NCBI RefSeq assembly: GCF_013303125.1
Contig: NZ_JABTTE010000013.1
Location: 1-64,000 of the forward strand
DNA length: 64,000 bases
Direction: 5' to 3'
Source: Calidifontibacillus erzurumensis
Lineage (GTDB): Bacteria; Bacillota; Bacilli; Bacillales; Bacillaceae_J
The notes beneath the pieces were generated by a model, which was not told where the DNA came from, did not search any database, and saw nothing but the letters and a program-made list of their open reading frames with translations. Below are positions 8,179 through 17,910 of this stretch, in pieces. Numbering within the stretch: the stretch's first letter is position 1; each line of letters starts with the position of its first letter. Made by a program: the position numbers and the translations under genes.

Positions 8179-9270
8179 GTGAATATGAAACTTGGCGCAA
8201 GAATATTGAAAACAGGGATTGCTGTTACATTAGCACTTTTTCTTGCAAAATTATTAGAAATGCCATCCCCTTCTTTAAGTGGGATTGCTGCTGTTTTCGC
8301 CATTCAACCTTCGATTTATCGGACCTACCAATCCATTTTAGAGCAAGTCCAAGGGAATGTCATTGGTGCAGCTATTGCGATCCTTAGCGTAATTACATTA
8401 GGTACTGATCCTTTCGTCATTGGAATTGCCGTCATTATCGTCATAGCAATCCATCTCCGTTTAAAGATTGAAGGAACAATTGCTTTAAGTTTAGTAACGG
8501 TTATCGCGATTATGGAAAGTGTAGATGGACATTTTATTACATTCGCCCTTGATCGTTTTATCGCAATCATGATCGGCGTTCTCTCTTCTTTCCTAGTGAA
8601 TCTATTGTTTATTCCGCCTAAATACGAAACAAAACTTTATTATAAGGTTGTAGAAACGACCGAAGGAATTGTTAAGTGGATTCGGGTAAGCTCAAGAAAC
8701 GCAACCGACCATGCCACACTAAAAGAAGAGATTGAAAAGTTTAAAGATAAGCTGGAAAGAATGGAAAATCTGTATCATTTTTATAAAGAAGAGCGGACAT
8801 ATTCAAAAAAGAAACAATTTGTGAAAGCGCGCAAGCTTGTCCTATTTCGTCAAATGATCGCTTCCACCCATCTAGCTTTTGAGATCTTAAAAAAGTTGCA
8901 CAAACTAGAACATAGCTATAGCGATTTGCCGAAATCCGTGCAGCAAATGACGAAAGAAATACTTGATTCATTAACAACTTATCATGAACAAATTCTTCAA
9001 AAATACATTAGCAAAGCAGGGGCAATTCCTGCAGAAGCCATTACGAAAGACATCATTCATGAAAAAGAACAAATCATTGAGGCTTACATGGAAGTGATTA
9101 AAAGCGAGACCGAAGCAAATAAACAAGATTGGATTCATACATTGCCGCTTCTTACAACGATTATCGAATATTATGAAGCAATCTTCCATTTAGATCATTT
9201 AATTAATAGTTTTCAAAGCTATCATACCGAAGAAAATAAAGTAAAAATTTCCGAAAAGGAAGAAATATAA
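8179..9270 (+). CDS. ygaE: Aromatic acid exporter/FUSC-family membrane protein (YgaE-like)
   Basis: A 363-residue protein. The N-terminal half has about five or six hydrophobic segments (residues 8-145) with the family-typical PSPSLSGIAAVFAIQPSIYRTYQS. The C-terminal half is cytoplasmic, charged and helical. This is the ArAE_1/DUF939 architecture, thought to act in efflux of aromatic acids, with no tested substrate here. The GTG at 8179 is preferred because AAAGG lies 7 bases upstream; ATG 8185 is the alternative. Position between the perR and ygaD regions matches ygaE of B. subtilis. Confidence 0.82.
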   Translation: MNMKLGARILKTGIAVTLALFLAKLLEMPSPSLSGIAAVFAIQPSIYRTYQSILEQVQGNVIGAAIAILSVITLGTDPFVIGIAVIIVIAIHLRLKIEGTIALSLVTVIAIMESVDGHFITFALDRFIAIMIGVLSSFLVNLLFIPPKYETKLYYKVVETTEGIVKWIRVSSRNATDHATLKEEIEKFKDKLERMENLYHFYKEERTYSKKKQFVKARKLVLFRQMIASTHLAFEILKKLHKLEHSYSDLPKSVQQMTKEILDSLTTYHEQILQKYISKAGAIPAEAITKDIIHEKEQIIEAYMEVIKSETEANKQDWIHTLPLLTTIIEYYEAIFHLDHLINSFQSYHTEENKVKISEKEEI

Positions 9271-9580
9271 AGGTTAGCAGTCGTTTATGTGCGGCCTCTT
9301 TTTAAGCTACCTATAGGCAATAATGTAAAAGGCGCTAAGATAAATGGGGCCTCGTTTTCAGCTGCCAAAGACAATCATAAAATTGGCGCTGGATGGGGCC
9401 TTTTCCATTTGCAAGACTATTCATGTAAAAGACCTTGAGCACGGTTTCTTATCCAGCTCTAAAAAACTATATAAAAACACTGTTTACAGCTTCTTTTTCA
9501 ATTGGCGAAAGACTATTAATAGAAAGTGATGATATGCACCTTTTATCAGCATAAGGTACCTAAATCATAAACAAAAAAGA

Positions 9581-9604
9581 AAGGGCTTAACATTTAAAGC
9601 CCTT
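9581..9604 (-). terminator. Terminator after ygaD; remainder of 9271-9678 has no gene
   Basis: AAGGGCTT (9581-9588) pairs with AAGCCCTT (9597-9604), with a T-rich tract on the minus strand. A second hairpin, GGGCGTT/AACGCCC (9619-9642), lies between it and the ygaD stop. The rest of 9271-9678 contains no reading frame with a ribosome binding site or recognisable product. Confidence 0.7.
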
Positions 9605-9678
9605 CATTAAACATTTTGGGGCGTTGTTAGGTCAAAACGCCCTCTTATATTTTTCTCTCAAAACTTTATGTAATCATT

Positions 9679-11463
9679 TTATTGAAGAACCGAATCGGTT
9701 TTCGTTTCATCCAATTGTTGGACTTTAAAGAGGTTATAATATCCTCCTCTTTTTTCCATCAGTTCCTCATGAGTACCGATTTCTTTAATTTCTCCATTTT
9801 CAATGAGTACAATGCGATCGGCATGGGTAATCGTTGCTAACCGATGGGCAACGATGAAGGTTGTCCGGTTTTTCGCAAGTTTCTCAAGCGCTTCTTGGAT
9901 TAAATGCTCGCTTTCTAGATCTAGTGCTGATGTTGCTTCATCTAAAATTAATATCGGCGGATTTTTTAGAAATACGCGCGCAATAGCGACACGCTGTTTT
10001 TGACCGCCGGAAAGCTTCACGCCACGTTCCCCTACTTTCGTATCATATCCATCCTTCAAATCCATAATAAAATCATGTGCGTTCGCTGCTTTTGCCGCTT
10101 CAATGACTTCTTCATCAGTGGCATTTGGATTTCCCATTAAAATATTCATTTTTACCGAATCGCTGAATAAAATATTGTCTTGAAGAACCATTCCGATTTT
10201 ATCCCGAAGTGACCTTGCTTTAAAATCACGAATATCAACACCATCAAGCAAAATACGTCCTTCGCTGACATCATAAAAACGAGGAATGAGACTAACGAGC
10301 GATGATTTTCCTCCTCCGCTCATTCCAACTAAGGCAATCGTTTCTCCCGGTTTGACATCAAGACATATATTTTTCAACACATAAGGCCCGTTCTCGTTAT
10401 ATTTAAAACTGACATTTTCAAATGTCACGTGCCCTTTTACTTCTTTTAATTCGATCGCATCCTCTTTATCAACAATATCGTATTTTTCATCCATAAATTC
10501 AAATACACGGTCCATCGAAGCAATCGATTGAGTCAACGTTGTGGATGAATTGATCAAACGACGCAAAGGATTATACAATTTATCCATGTATGTAACAAAA
10601 GCGACCATTGTACCGACAGTGATTTCCTCGGTAATAACAGCATAACCAGCAAAGGCGATGACAAGGAGCGGCGCTAAATCAGTAATCGTATTGACGACTG
10701 CAAACGTCTTCGCATTCCAGCTCGTATGTTCCAGCGCTTTTCTTAAAAAATTTTGATTTTTTTTATCAAACAATGTTTGTTCATAATCTTCAAGCGCAAA
10801 GCTGCGAATGACGGATACTCCTTGAACCCGCTCATGCAAATACCCTTGAACTTCAGCAAGCGCCTGTGAACGAACTCTCGTTAAATGGCGAAGTCTTCCA
10901 TAAAAATATTTCACCGAAAAAGCGTAGAGCGGAAATAAGATAATAGCGATCAATGTTAATTTCAAATCCATCGTAAACATAATCGCTAGCGCAATAAAGA
11001 TTGTCATCATATCGATCCAAATATTCATTAATCCTGTTATGACAAAAGATTTTGTTTGCTCAACGTCATTGATGACTCTTGAAATGATTTCGCCAGCTTT
11101 TGAATTCGCATAATATCGCAAACTCAATTTTTGAATATGGGAAAAGAGCTGATCACGAATATCATAAAGGATTTTACTGCCAACCCATTGAGCATAATAT
11201 TGCCGGTAATATTCAATAGGCGGACGCAACACAAAAAAGATGACAAAAGCAATCGCCATCATTACAATTAGTTCATGAATTTTCTCATCAGTCGTCAACG
11301 TTTCATTCGCAATAATATCATCAAGTACATACTTCAAAATTAACGGCATTAAAAGCGGGATGCCGAATTTAAGTAAACCGATGATAATCGTTAAAATAAT
11401 TTTACTCTTATATGGCCATACAAATTTTAAATATCGGATGATACTATCCAGACAAACCACCAC
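9679..11463 (-). CDS. ygaD: ABC exporter with fused membrane and ATPase domains (YgaD)
   Basis: A half-transporter of about 594 residues in the multidrug/lipid exporter family. Six membrane segments occupy residues 1-310. The ATPase domain has Walker A GMSGGGKS (about 378-385), signature LSGGQKQR, Walker B ILILDEAT and the switch His in VAHRL. It should function as a homodimer. The start is uncertain: GTG 11463 has no ribosome binding site. An AGGTGG site instead fits an in-frame CTG eight bases further on, which would give the MxSIIRY start seen in relatives. Confidence 0.9.
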   Translation of the reverse strand: MVVCLDSIIRYLKFVWPYKSKIILTIIIGLLKFGIPLLMPLILKYVLDDIIANETLTTDEKIHELIVMMAIAFVIFFVLRPPIEYYRQYYAQWVGSKILYDIRDQLFSHIQKLSLRYYANSKAGEIISRVINDVEQTKSFVITGLMNIWIDMMTIFIALAIMFTMDLKLTLIAIILFPLYAFSVKYFYGRLRHLTRVRSQALAEVQGYLHERVQGVSVIRSFALEDYEQTLFDKKNQNFLRKALEHTSWNAKTFAVVNTITDLAPLLVIAFAGYAVITEEITVGTMVAFVTYMDKLYNPLRRLINSSTTLTQSIASMDRVFEFMDEKYDIVDKEDAIELKEVKGHVTFENVSFKYNENGPYVLKNICLDVKPGETIALVGMSGGGKSSLVSLIPRFYDVSEGRILLDGVDIRDFKARSLRDKIGMVLQDNILFSDSVKMNILMGNPNATDEEVIEAAKAANAHDFIMDLKDGYDTKVGERGVKLSGGQKQRVAIARVFLKNPPILILDEATSALDLESEHLIQEALEKLAKNRTTFIVAHRLATITHADRIVLIENGEIKEIGTHEELMEKRGGYYNLFKVQQLDETKTDSVLQ

Positions 11464-11561
11464 CTAATTTTTAAAGGGGAATAAAGCAAAATTCTACAAC
11501 TCCAAATATAGTTTAGCGGATTACTGCAATTCGATTATAAACTTTGTACATAAAGTACAGG

Positions 11562-11585
11562 AGGGGCTGTGAAAATGCAGCCCCT
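11562..11585 (-). terminator. Terminator after ygaC
   Basis: AGGGGCTG (11562-11569) and CAGCCCCT (11578-11585) form a perfect 8-bp stem just past the ygaC stop. The T-tract is weak on the minus strand. Confidence 0.6.
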
Positions 11586-11602
11586 TACCTAAAAATATGT
11601 AG

Positions 11603-12133
11603 TTATGACCGATAAGTTAAATATCTTTCATACCAATTATCAATAAAATCGGGTGCAAAAGGTCCTTTGCGCTGCCGGATCCATCGGATTAAATCGGAAA
11701 TATTTTTCTTCAAAATATAATCAATTTCCATTGGGTATTTCATCTGTTTTTTATGAAGTTCGTATTCATCTTCATCTAATATCATATACGTCATATCAGG
11801 AAAAACTTTAATATCTAAATCATAATCAATATATTTAAGTATGTGATTGTCCCAAGCAAATGGCGAACTTAAATTGCAATAATAATAAATACCATCTTCA
11901 CGAATCATACCAATGATATTAAACCAATGGTTGGCATGAAAATAACAGATCGCAGGCTCTCTTGTTATCCATGTCCGCCCATCAGCTTCCGTCACAAGGG
12001 TCCGATCATTGGCACCAATAACGACCGACCGATTTCCTTTTAAGAGAGTCGTTTCTTCCCATACACGGTGTATCGTCCCACTATGCTTATAGCTTTGTAT
12101 TTGTATTTTACTTCCTGCTTTGGGGACAAACAT
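11603..12133 (-). CDS. ygaC: YgaC/Ntdp-family DUF402 nucleoside tri/diphosphate phosphatase
   Basis: A 176-residue DUF402 protein, the normal length for this family. The DUF402 core appears in the stretch with [12 protein letters not shown] and [12 protein letters not shown], where conserved Asp residues bind divalent metal in characterised homologues that hydrolyse nucleoside tri- and diphosphates. AAGGAAGA precedes the ATG. Its place downstream of ygaD and before sspE matches Bacillus. The enzymatic role is taken from the family, not shown here. Confidence 0.85.
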   Translation of the reverse strand: MFVPKAGSKIQIQSYKHSGTIHRVWEETTLLKGNRSVVIGANDRTLVTEADGRTWITREPAICYFHANHWFNIIGMIREDGIYYYCNLSSPFAWDNHILKYIDYDLDIKVFPDMTYMILDEDEYELHKKQMKYPMEIDYILKKNISDLIRWIRQRKGPFAPDFIDNWYERYLTYRS

Positions 12134-12293
12134 ACTATCTTCCTTTCCCTACGAATAAGAATACTTAGTCTTTCCTTTCTACAAATAAGCATACCTACCC
12201 ACTTTTATACTATTATATCGGTTTCAATAACAATTTAAAACTAATCTGATTTACAAATTTCCAAATTAAGCATTTTAGAAAGTTTCATGCACG

Positions 12294-13256
12294 TTATGCG
12301 CTCATTTCTTTCACTCGTTTGCTTATAGGCCGTGCTATAAAATTCCCTGTTAACGATGCTAATATTTGTTGGAATAACATTCCAATGATGACAGGAATAG
12401 CTACAGGAGCTGGAAAATAAGTAATGGCTATAACTGCACCTGCACTAATATTTCGCATTCCCCCATTAAAGATTAACGCAATTTTAATACCAGCTTCTTC
12501 TTTCAACATACTCGAAATGACCCAACTGACTAAATAACCGCTGCATGCAAGCACAAAGACGACTACAGAAATAAATAACAACTTCCCATTCAACTCGTGG
12601 AAATATGGGGCAATTGCCGCACCATTTAACCCAACGACTGCGCCAAGACAAAGTTTTGAAACTGGAGCAAAGATAGGCGCAAGCGTTTCATTAATTTTTC
12701 CTTTTGTCGTTTCATTTAAAACCATACCTAATATCGACGGTAAAACGATCATCCAAATTAAACCTTCCATAATTTCAAAGGCATCCATATGAACAGTTGT
12801 CCCAAACAACAATTGCAAAACAGCCGGTACTATAAAAGGAGACAAAAATGAGTCGAGCACTATGATGGAGATCGTCAAAATGACATTTCCTTTATAAATC
12901 GATACCCAAATTAAACTGGAGACACCCGTTGGAATTAAAAAAGCTAGGACTAAACCTATAATCGTATAATGGTCATTTTGAAAAGCGATTTTTCCAATAC
13001 CATAAGCGATGAATGGCATTAAAAGATGTAAAACGATCAGACAAGTTAAAAGCGGGCGTGCAAAGTGGACAACCGACTTAATATCTGCAAATTTTGATTG
13101 CAAGCTACCTGAAAAAGTCATAAAAGCAAAGATCCATGGTACTAAAAAAATAAAAGGTTGCAAACTTTCCGAAAAAACGATGCCGATTATTACACTTGTC
13201 GGAGTGATAATCGGCATGAGCTTCAATAATACTTTGTTTAACGTTTGAAAAAACAT
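12294..13256 (-). CDS. Bile acid:sodium symporter (BASS) family transporter
   Basis: A 320-residue, strongly hydrophobic protein with about nine or ten membrane segments. It has BASS-like features such as NGGMRNISAGAVIAI near the C-terminal half and GLNGAAIAPYF. Bacterial members carry organic anions; the substrate here is unknown. The ATG at 13256 is used because AAAGGATC lies about 8 bases upstream. The longer frame to 13403 adds a poorly conserved tail with no ribosome binding site. It stands alone between the ygaC and sspE regions and is not part of the usual B. subtilis order. Confidence 0.85.
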   Translation of the reverse strand: MFFQTLNKVLLKLMPIITPTSVIIGIVFSESLQPFIFLVPWIFAFMTFSGSLQSKFADIKSVVHFARPLLTCLIVLHLLMPFIAYGIGKIAFQNDHYTIIGLVLAFLIPTGVSSLIWVSIYKGNVILTISIIVLDSFLSPFIVPAVLQLLFGTTVHMDAFEIMEGLIWMIVLPSILGMVLNETTKGKINETLAPIFAPVSKLCLGAVVGLNGAAIAPYFHELNGKLLFISVVVFVLACSGYLVSWVISSMLKEEAGIKIALIFNGGMRNISAGAVIAITYFPAPVAIPVIIGMLFQQILASLTGNFIARPISKRVKEMSA

Positions 13257-13444
13257 AAATAAGATCCTTTCAATCGAAAAAATAATACAAAGTTCATGCT
13301 GCTCTTTCATTTTACTCCTGTTTTCGGAAAATTTCATTAGGTGTTTGCTTCCCTTTTGTACTTCTTTCACACGAAAGAAACATCCATACATTAAAATAAG
13401 CATTTAGTTTACGGCCAAAAAAATTTTGAATGTAGCCGAATCTC

Positions 13445-13745
13445 CAGATATGAAAAAAGCATTCCACTTACACCCTTGAAACTTCTTGGCCTATTGCTTT
13501 ACCAAAACTCCGTTTTCATCTATAAAAACTTTAGACCTAAAGCCGTGTAAAAACCCCAAACATAAAAAATCATCCCGTTTTCACCCATAAAAACTTTAGG
13601 GGTCTAGCAGCACCAACTCCACATAAGGAACACATATTCCATTTACGCCCATGAAAATCTTTTGGTTGTACTGTCCAACTCCAATTATTGAAAAAATTTT
13701 AGGTCTGCAAGCCGAACAATCTCCAAACATGAAAAAAGCATTCCC
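13445..13745. repeat. Degenerate repeats downstream of sspE
   Basis: The gap between the BASS gene and sspE holds several diverged copies of one motif. Its core is CATTCC/ATCCC, then a TTTACACCCAT-like stretch, then AAAACTTTAGG. Copies sit at about 13460-13490, 13508-13537, 13571-13602 and 13635-13665, with a fragment at 13688-13703. Spacing is roughly 40-65 bases. The flank GAAAAAAGCATTCC occurs both at 13451-13464 and in the sspE terminator (13730-13743). That suggests repeated partial duplication of terminator-adjacent DNA. No coding potential is visible. Confidence 0.5.
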
Positions 13746-13768
13746 TTTCTTCAAAGATCAGGGAATGC
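13738..13768. terminator. Terminator of sspE
   Basis: GCATTCCCT (13738-13746) pairs perfectly with AGGGAATGC (13760-13768). There are six A before it and six T after it on the plus strand, so it can act in both directions. It lies 20 bases past the sspE stop. Confidence 0.9.
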
Positions 13769-13788
13769 TTTTTTCGTTAGCCGTTAAA

Positions 13789-13959
13789 TTATGAATTTTG
13801 GCTTTTGTTTTGTTCAGATTGTGCGTTTTGTTGTCTTACTTGCTGAACATTTGTTTCGCTCGCAAATTCTGCTCCATATTGACCAGCATTATTTGCAGAT
13901 TGAGCGTTTTGTTGTCTTACTTGTTGAACATTTGTTCCAGCTTGTGTTTTCTTTGCCAT
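13789..13959 (-). CDS. sspE: Gamma-type small acid-soluble spore protein SspE
   Basis: A 56-residue, Gln/Asn/Ala-rich protein with the gamma-SASP repeat TNVQQVRQQNAQS present twice. Gamma-SASPs are made in the forespore and serve as an amino acid store degraded by the Gpr protease at germination. The start ATG 13959 has GGAGGTG 5 bases upstream; the longer frame (to 14001) is not supported. It is shorter than B. subtilis SspE. The two repeat units are nearly identical in DNA as well as protein. Shows that the organism forms endospores. Confidence 0.95.
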   Translation of the reverse strand: MAKKTQAGTNVQQVRQQNAQSANNAGQYGAEFASETNVQQVRQQNAQSEQNKSQNS

Positions 13960-13997
13960 GAACGGCACCTCCAGTAAGTATTTTTTTAACAAGTCTG

Positions 13998-15089
13998 TCA
14001 ATGAAGAGCATCATTTGAGAAGAGATGATGCTTCCTTGACTTGTACGAGTATATTTTGTTCTGTTGACCGTTTTCTATACAAAAAAATTTTGAAAAGCCC
14101 TGACACCGCATCTTACTTGCGTTTTCAGCTGTTGCCATTGGCGAGTCTGAAACTTTTTCGTTTACATAGATCCAAGCATCGCCAAACCAAGTATAAATAT
14201 GGTGCCAGTTTCCAATTCTTTCAAAGGAGGTGACCGTTTGTGGACTTAAAGCACCAATGGATACAGCCGTTATCGTTGGTGAAGAATATAAAAGTGTATT
14301 CGACGATAAAGTAATCTTTTTTTCTTTCTTTTCTAGTTGCCCTTCGATCGTATTTGATTTTGATATCCAAGCGTCTCCAAACCATGTGTAAATACGGTAC
14401 CAACCGTGATCCGTTTCTTCAAAAGCTGTTACAGTTTGAGGAGCGATTTTTCCAACGATATAACTTTTATAATCAACTGCTTTTTTATACAACGTTTTTT
14501 CAGCAAATAAAGTCACTTTTTTATCAACTTTTTCAACTTTAGGCAATTTAACCTTAAATCCATTTTCTTGAGCGATCGTGAGAAAATCTTTATCCGCATA
14601 TGTGATATGCACAGTCGTTCCAACCGGGACTTGCTCAAATAGCCAACGCACATCTGCATTATGCATTCGAATGCAGCCAGCGCTTGAATATTTTCCAATC
14701 GATTTCTCGTTATTCGTTCCGTGAATGCCATACGTTTGACCCCATGTTCCCGGCACATCCAAACCCATCCAACGGTCTCCTAAAGGATTTCTCGGAGAAC
14801 CACCGGGTATTTTTTCTTTATAATAAGGGCGGTTTTTAATTTTATTTGCAATTGTAAATGTTCCTTCTGGTGTCAGCTTTCTGCTTTTGCCTGTTCCTAC
14901 CGGAAACACTTTCTCCAATTTTCCGTCCTTAAAATAGGCCAACTCATTCACGGCTTTATTAATAATTAGAAGATGGGGCATGAACTTAGAAGTTTTTGCT
15001 TCAGTTGCATAAATGTGCGACGGTGCCAGAATTGCTAATAGAAACACTATACAAATAATTAATAGAAAAAAAAGCCTGTTTTTTCCCAT
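13998..15089 (-). CDS. L,D-transpeptidase (YkuD) with two SH3-like repeats
   Basis: A 363-residue secreted cell-wall enzyme. A signal-peptide-like hydrophobic stretch occupies residues 5-27. The YkuD domain follows (about 38-175) with the catalytic motif HGTNNEKSIGKYSSAGCIRM, where Cys is the nucleophile. Two repeats of about 50 residues follow, each ending YTWFGDAWI, consistent with bacterial SH3 wall-binding modules. YkuD enzymes form 3-3 cross-links in peptidoglycan. The last 45 residues are unlike the rest, and their codons run through a hairpin (14008-14032), so a frameshift near the end is possible. Start ATG 15089 is chosen after GAGAGG. Confidence 0.88.
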   Translation of the reverse strand: MGKNRLFFLLIICIVFLLAILAPSHIYATEAKTSKFMPHLLIINKAVNELAYFKDGKLEKVFPVGTGKSRKLTPEGTFTIANKIKNRPYYKEKIPGGSPRNPLGDRWMGLDVPGTWGQTYGIHGTNNEKSIGKYSSAGCIRMHNADVRWLFEQVPVGTTVHITYADKDFLTIAQENGFKVKLPKVEKVDKKVTLFAEKTLYKKAVDYKSYIVGKIAPQTVTAFEETDHGWYRIYTWFGDAWISKSNTIEGQLEKKEKKITLSSNTLLYSSPTITAVSIGALSPQTVTSFERIGNWHHIYTWFGDAWIYVNEKVSDSPMATAENASKMRCQGFSKFFCIENGQQNKIYSYKSRKHHLFSNDALH

Positions 15090-15168
15090 GTTCCTCTCCC
15101 CTTTCAAAACACTCTAAGGGCATTGTATGAGGGGACAAATTAGAACATTACTTAAATAAATCCAATAT

Positions 15169-16275
15169 TTACACCTTAATTTCAGCTAAAATTTTTCTAT
15201 AAGATACCGGAAAAGGAAGCCTTAAAACATCTTCCAGTGGGAGAAACATGCAATTTTCTTTTTGGACAAAATGCTCAGCTGAAGACCCGCTTACATAACC
15301 GTTATAAACGGCGATATTCCATATTAAATGGGAAAATTCATGCTTCAAATTCATAAAATGGTTTTCGATCGTTACGTCTAATTGATATTTTTCTTTCATA
15401 AAATGTTTTAATTGTTCCATTTGATCTTGAGCGGAATGCAACTTCATTTCGTGATTTGGCAGTTCCCATAAATTTGCCAACAAACCTTCACTTGGTCTTT
15501 TTTGCACTAAAATATGTCCCGTATCATTTCTTAAGATTAAAGCATTAATGACAACGGTTTTGGTCGTTTTTTTCGTTGTTTTTACAGGAAGTTCATCTTG
15601 CAAACCTTCACCGAATGCAAGGCAATGTCTTTGTACCGGGCATAATAAACATGATGGTGATTTAGGAGTACAAATTAACGCCCCAAGCTCCATTAAACCT
15701 TGATTGAATTCAGAAGGTTGGTCAGGCGAAATAAGCTCACGAACAGCGTTTTCAAACAATTTTCTTGTTTTTTGCTTAGAAATGTCATCTTCGATCATCA
15801 GGATACGCGACAATACGCGCATGACATTGCCGTCTACAGCAGGTTCTGGAATGCCATAAGCGATGCTTAAAATAGCACCTTTCGTATAAGGGCCGACACC
15901 TTTCAGCTTGGAAAGTTCTTTCGCATCATCTGGAACGCGGCCGCCATATTTTTCGGCAACTTCTTTGACGGCACTTTGCAAATTACGCACCCTTGAGTAA
16001 TACCCTAAACCTTCCCAAGCTTTTAATACTTTTTCTTCCTCGGCGTTCGCCAACGCTTCAATGGTTGGAAATTTTTCTATAAAATTGTTAAAATAAGGTA
16101 TTACCGTTTCTACCCTCGTTTGTTGAAGCATTACTTCTGAAACCCAAATTTTATATGGATCTTTATCTTTTCTCCAAGGCAAAATGCGTTGCTCCCTAAT
16201 AAACCAATCAATCAAATCTTGCTGAAACTGGAGTATATTGAAATTTTTTAAATTTTTTTCTAGATTTGTTTCCAC
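15169..16275 (-). CDS. mutY: A/G-specific adenine DNA glycosylase MutY
   Basis: A 368-residue base excision repair enzyme that removes adenine paired with 8-oxoguanine. The helix-hairpin-helix/GPD core contains [24 protein letters not shown] and [18 protein letters not shown], with the catalytic Asp in [10 protein letters not shown]. The iron-sulfur cluster loop is C-x6-C-x2-C-x5-C ([17 protein letters not shown]). A C-terminal NUDIX-like domain (about 235-365) recognises 8-oxoG. The start is GTG 16275 with GGAGG 7 bases upstream. It is divergent from yfhP, as in B. subtilis (yfhQ). Confidence 0.96.
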   Translation of the reverse strand: METNLEKNLKNFNILQFQQDLIDWFIREQRILPWRKDKDPYKIWVSEVMLQQTRVETVIPYFNNFIEKFPTIEALANAEEEKVLKAWEGLGYYSRVRNLQSAVKEVAEKYGGRVPDDAKELSKLKGVGPYTKGAILSIAYGIPEPAVDGNVMRVLSRILMIEDDISKQKTRKLFENAVRELISPDQPSEFNQGLMELGALICTPKSPSCLLCPVQRHCLAFGEGLQDELPVKTTKKTTKTVVINALILRNDTGHILVQKRPSEGLLANLWELPNHEMKLHSAQDQMEQLKHFMKEKYQLDVTIENHFMNLKHEFSHLIWNIAVYNGYVSGSSAEHFVQKENCMFLPLEDVLRLPFPVSYRKILAEIKV

Positions 16276-16404
16276 AGCTGTACCTCCATGGTGTTAAAAT
16301 AAATGTAGACAAATTTTACATTGTATTTCAAATGAAATTAAAATTTTTGAAGTATAATACAGTTGAATTGAATTATTTTGCAAATCGCTAGGAGGATTTT
16401 ACTC

Positions 16405-17388
16405 ATGGATACTGGCACCCACGTCGTAATGGGAATTGCACTAGGAGGCTTGGCTACCCTCGATCCCGTCGTTGGGAACCATGAAATTACAGCACAAACA
16501 ATCATGATCGGAACATTAATTGGTTCTCAAGCACCTGATCTCGATACGATTCTTAAGCTGAAAAATAATGCAAAATATATTCGCAATCACCGCGGAATTA
16601 CCCATTCGATCCCCGCTTTGTTTATTTGGCCATTATTAATTACTGGGGCGATCACATTGTTTTCGCCTGAAGCCAATGTGTTTCATTTATTTCTATGGAC
16701 ATTCATTGCAGTTGTTCTGCATGTGTTTGTTGATATTTTTAATGCATATGGGACACAAGCTTTGCGCCCGTTTACGAAAAAATGGATTGCCTTAGGCATT
16801 ATAAATACGTTTGATCCATTCATCTTTTTTGCCCATATCGTCGGAATTGCCATTTGGCGCTATGGTGTTGATCCGGGCTATACATTTTTAGGGGTTTATA
16901 TCGTTTTAATCGGTTATTACGTCCTTCGTTATTATACAAAAAGGCAAATTATCCATAAAGTAAAAGAACGAATACCTGATACAACCCAAATCATTATTTC
17001 GCCAACTTATCGTTTCAATCAATGGCATTTAGCGATTACAACGAAAACAAAATTTTATGTTGCACGGGCGGTTGATCTGGAAATTAACATTCTTGATGAA
17101 TATGAAAAAGTACCTGTACCAGATACACCTATCATCAAAGCAGCGATGAAAGATGAAAATTTATCGGCATTTTTATCGTTCTCTCCAGTGTATCGTTGGG
17201 AAATTGATGAATATAACGACCATTACGAAGTGCGGTTTATTGATCTTCGTTATCGAAGCAAAGGTTATTATCCATTTGTCGCAGTAGTACAGCTTGACCA
17301 ATCATTAAATATTGTAAGTTCGTACACTGGCTGGATATTTAGTGAAGAAAAGTTAATGAAGAAATTAGAAATCGCTCCGGAGAATTAA
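16405..17388 (+). CDS. yfhP: YfhP, membrane-bound metal-dependent hydrolase family (DUF457/YdjM)
   Basis: A 327-residue protein with four or five hydrophobic segments in the first 190 residues and a soluble C-terminal region. The family's putative metal-site residues are seen in GSQAPDLDTI and HRGITHS, followed by HVFVDIFNAYGT. AGGAGG precedes ATG 16405; the frame upstream to 16378 lacks a site. It lies back-to-back with mutY, as in Bacillus, where YfhP has been linked to regulation of the neighbouring gene. Biochemical function is not established. Confidence 0.87.
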   Translation: MDTGTHVVMGIALGGLATLDPVVGNHEITAQTIMIGTLIGSQAPDLDTILKLKNNAKYIRNHRGITHSIPALFIWPLLITGAITLFSPEANVFHLFLWTFIAVVLHVFVDIFNAYGTQALRPFTKKWIALGIINTFDPFIFFAHIVGIAIWRYGVDPGYTFLGVYIVLIGYYVLRYYTKRQIIHKVKERIPDTTQIIISPTYRFNQWHLAITTKTKFYVARAVDLEINILDEYEKVPVPDTPIIKAAMKDENLSAFLSFSPVYRWEIDEYNDHYEVRFIDLRYRSKGYYPFVAVVQLDQSLNIVSSYTGWIFSEEKLMKKLEIAPEN

Positions 17389-17461
17389 ATGTCGCCGTTT
17401 AACTTACACTATGTAATGGATGTTCGAATGAACATTCACAACTCATAAGGAGGGGTTTCGA

Positions 17462-17620
17462 ATGGTCCGGAATAAAGAAACAAATTTTCCTGCCCGAAAA
17501 AGTTTTAACGGTGAAGGAAGGGCAAAGCCTGAATATTCATCATTAAGGGCAAACGGACAAATCAACACCCATCCACAAGAGCGCATGCGGATGTCCAATG
17601 AAAGACGTCCTTCTAAGTAA
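17462..17620 (+). CDS. sspK: Small acid-soluble spore protein K
   Basis: A 52-residue basic protein starting [10 protein letters not shown] and containing [22 protein letters not shown], split here as [10 protein letters not shown] followed by [12 protein letters not shown]. This matches the SspK minor spore protein family. AAGGAGGGG lies 8 bases before the ATG. It follows yfhP by about 70 bases, as in B. subtilis. It is too short for many ORF callers. Expected to be forespore-specific; I could not identify a sigma-G promoter with confidence. Confidence 0.9.
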   Translation: MVRNKETNFPARKSFNGEGRAKPEYSSLRANGQINTHPQERMRMSNERRPSK

Positions 17621-17688
17621 ATGTGTGCACTATAGAGAAAGACTTGTTCCAAGCTGGTTAGACTTTCTTCCAACAGGAGATGACCACC

Positions 17689-17844
17689 ATGGGAAAATAT
17701 AAAAAGTTCTATGACAACTTGTATAAAGATCCGTTCCTAAAAGGACATGCAAATCCAAAGCATTCTTGGCATCAAATAAACGGTGAAACACGTCAAACCG
17801 TCAATCAAATTATTTTAGAAACAGAAACAAGAAAACGCTCATAG
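17689..17844 (+). CDS. YpzG-like small protein
   Basis: A 51-residue basic protein starting MGKYKKFYDN and ending ETETRKRS, with the family-like core HANPKHSWHQINGET. I recognise it as resembling the YpzG family of short Bacillaceae proteins, which have no known function. CAGGAGATG lies about 8 bases before the ATG. It follows sspK by 68 bases and precedes a strong terminator, so it may be cotranscribed with sspK and be sporulation-linked; that is inference. Confidence 0.75.
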   Translation: MGKYKKFYDNLYKDPFLKGHANPKHSWHQINGETRQTVNQIILETETRKRS

Positions 17845-17880
17845 CCTAGCCAATTACGGATGCAAATATACACCTCAAAA

Positions 17881-17910
17881 AAGCCAGAGAATCATTTACT
17901 TCTCTGGCTT
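17881..17910. terminator. Bidirectional terminator between ypzG-like gene and yfhH
   Basis: AAGCCAGAGA (17881-17890) pairs perfectly with TCTCTGGCTT (17901-17910), with an A-run before and T-rich sequence after. It overlaps the yfhH 3' end and serves the two convergent units. Confidence 0.85.

Noticed and set aside
9344..9529. A 61-residue plus-strand frame between ygaE and ygaD
   Set aside because: No ribosome binding site and no recognisable protein character; the interval holds terminators and AT-rich sequence.
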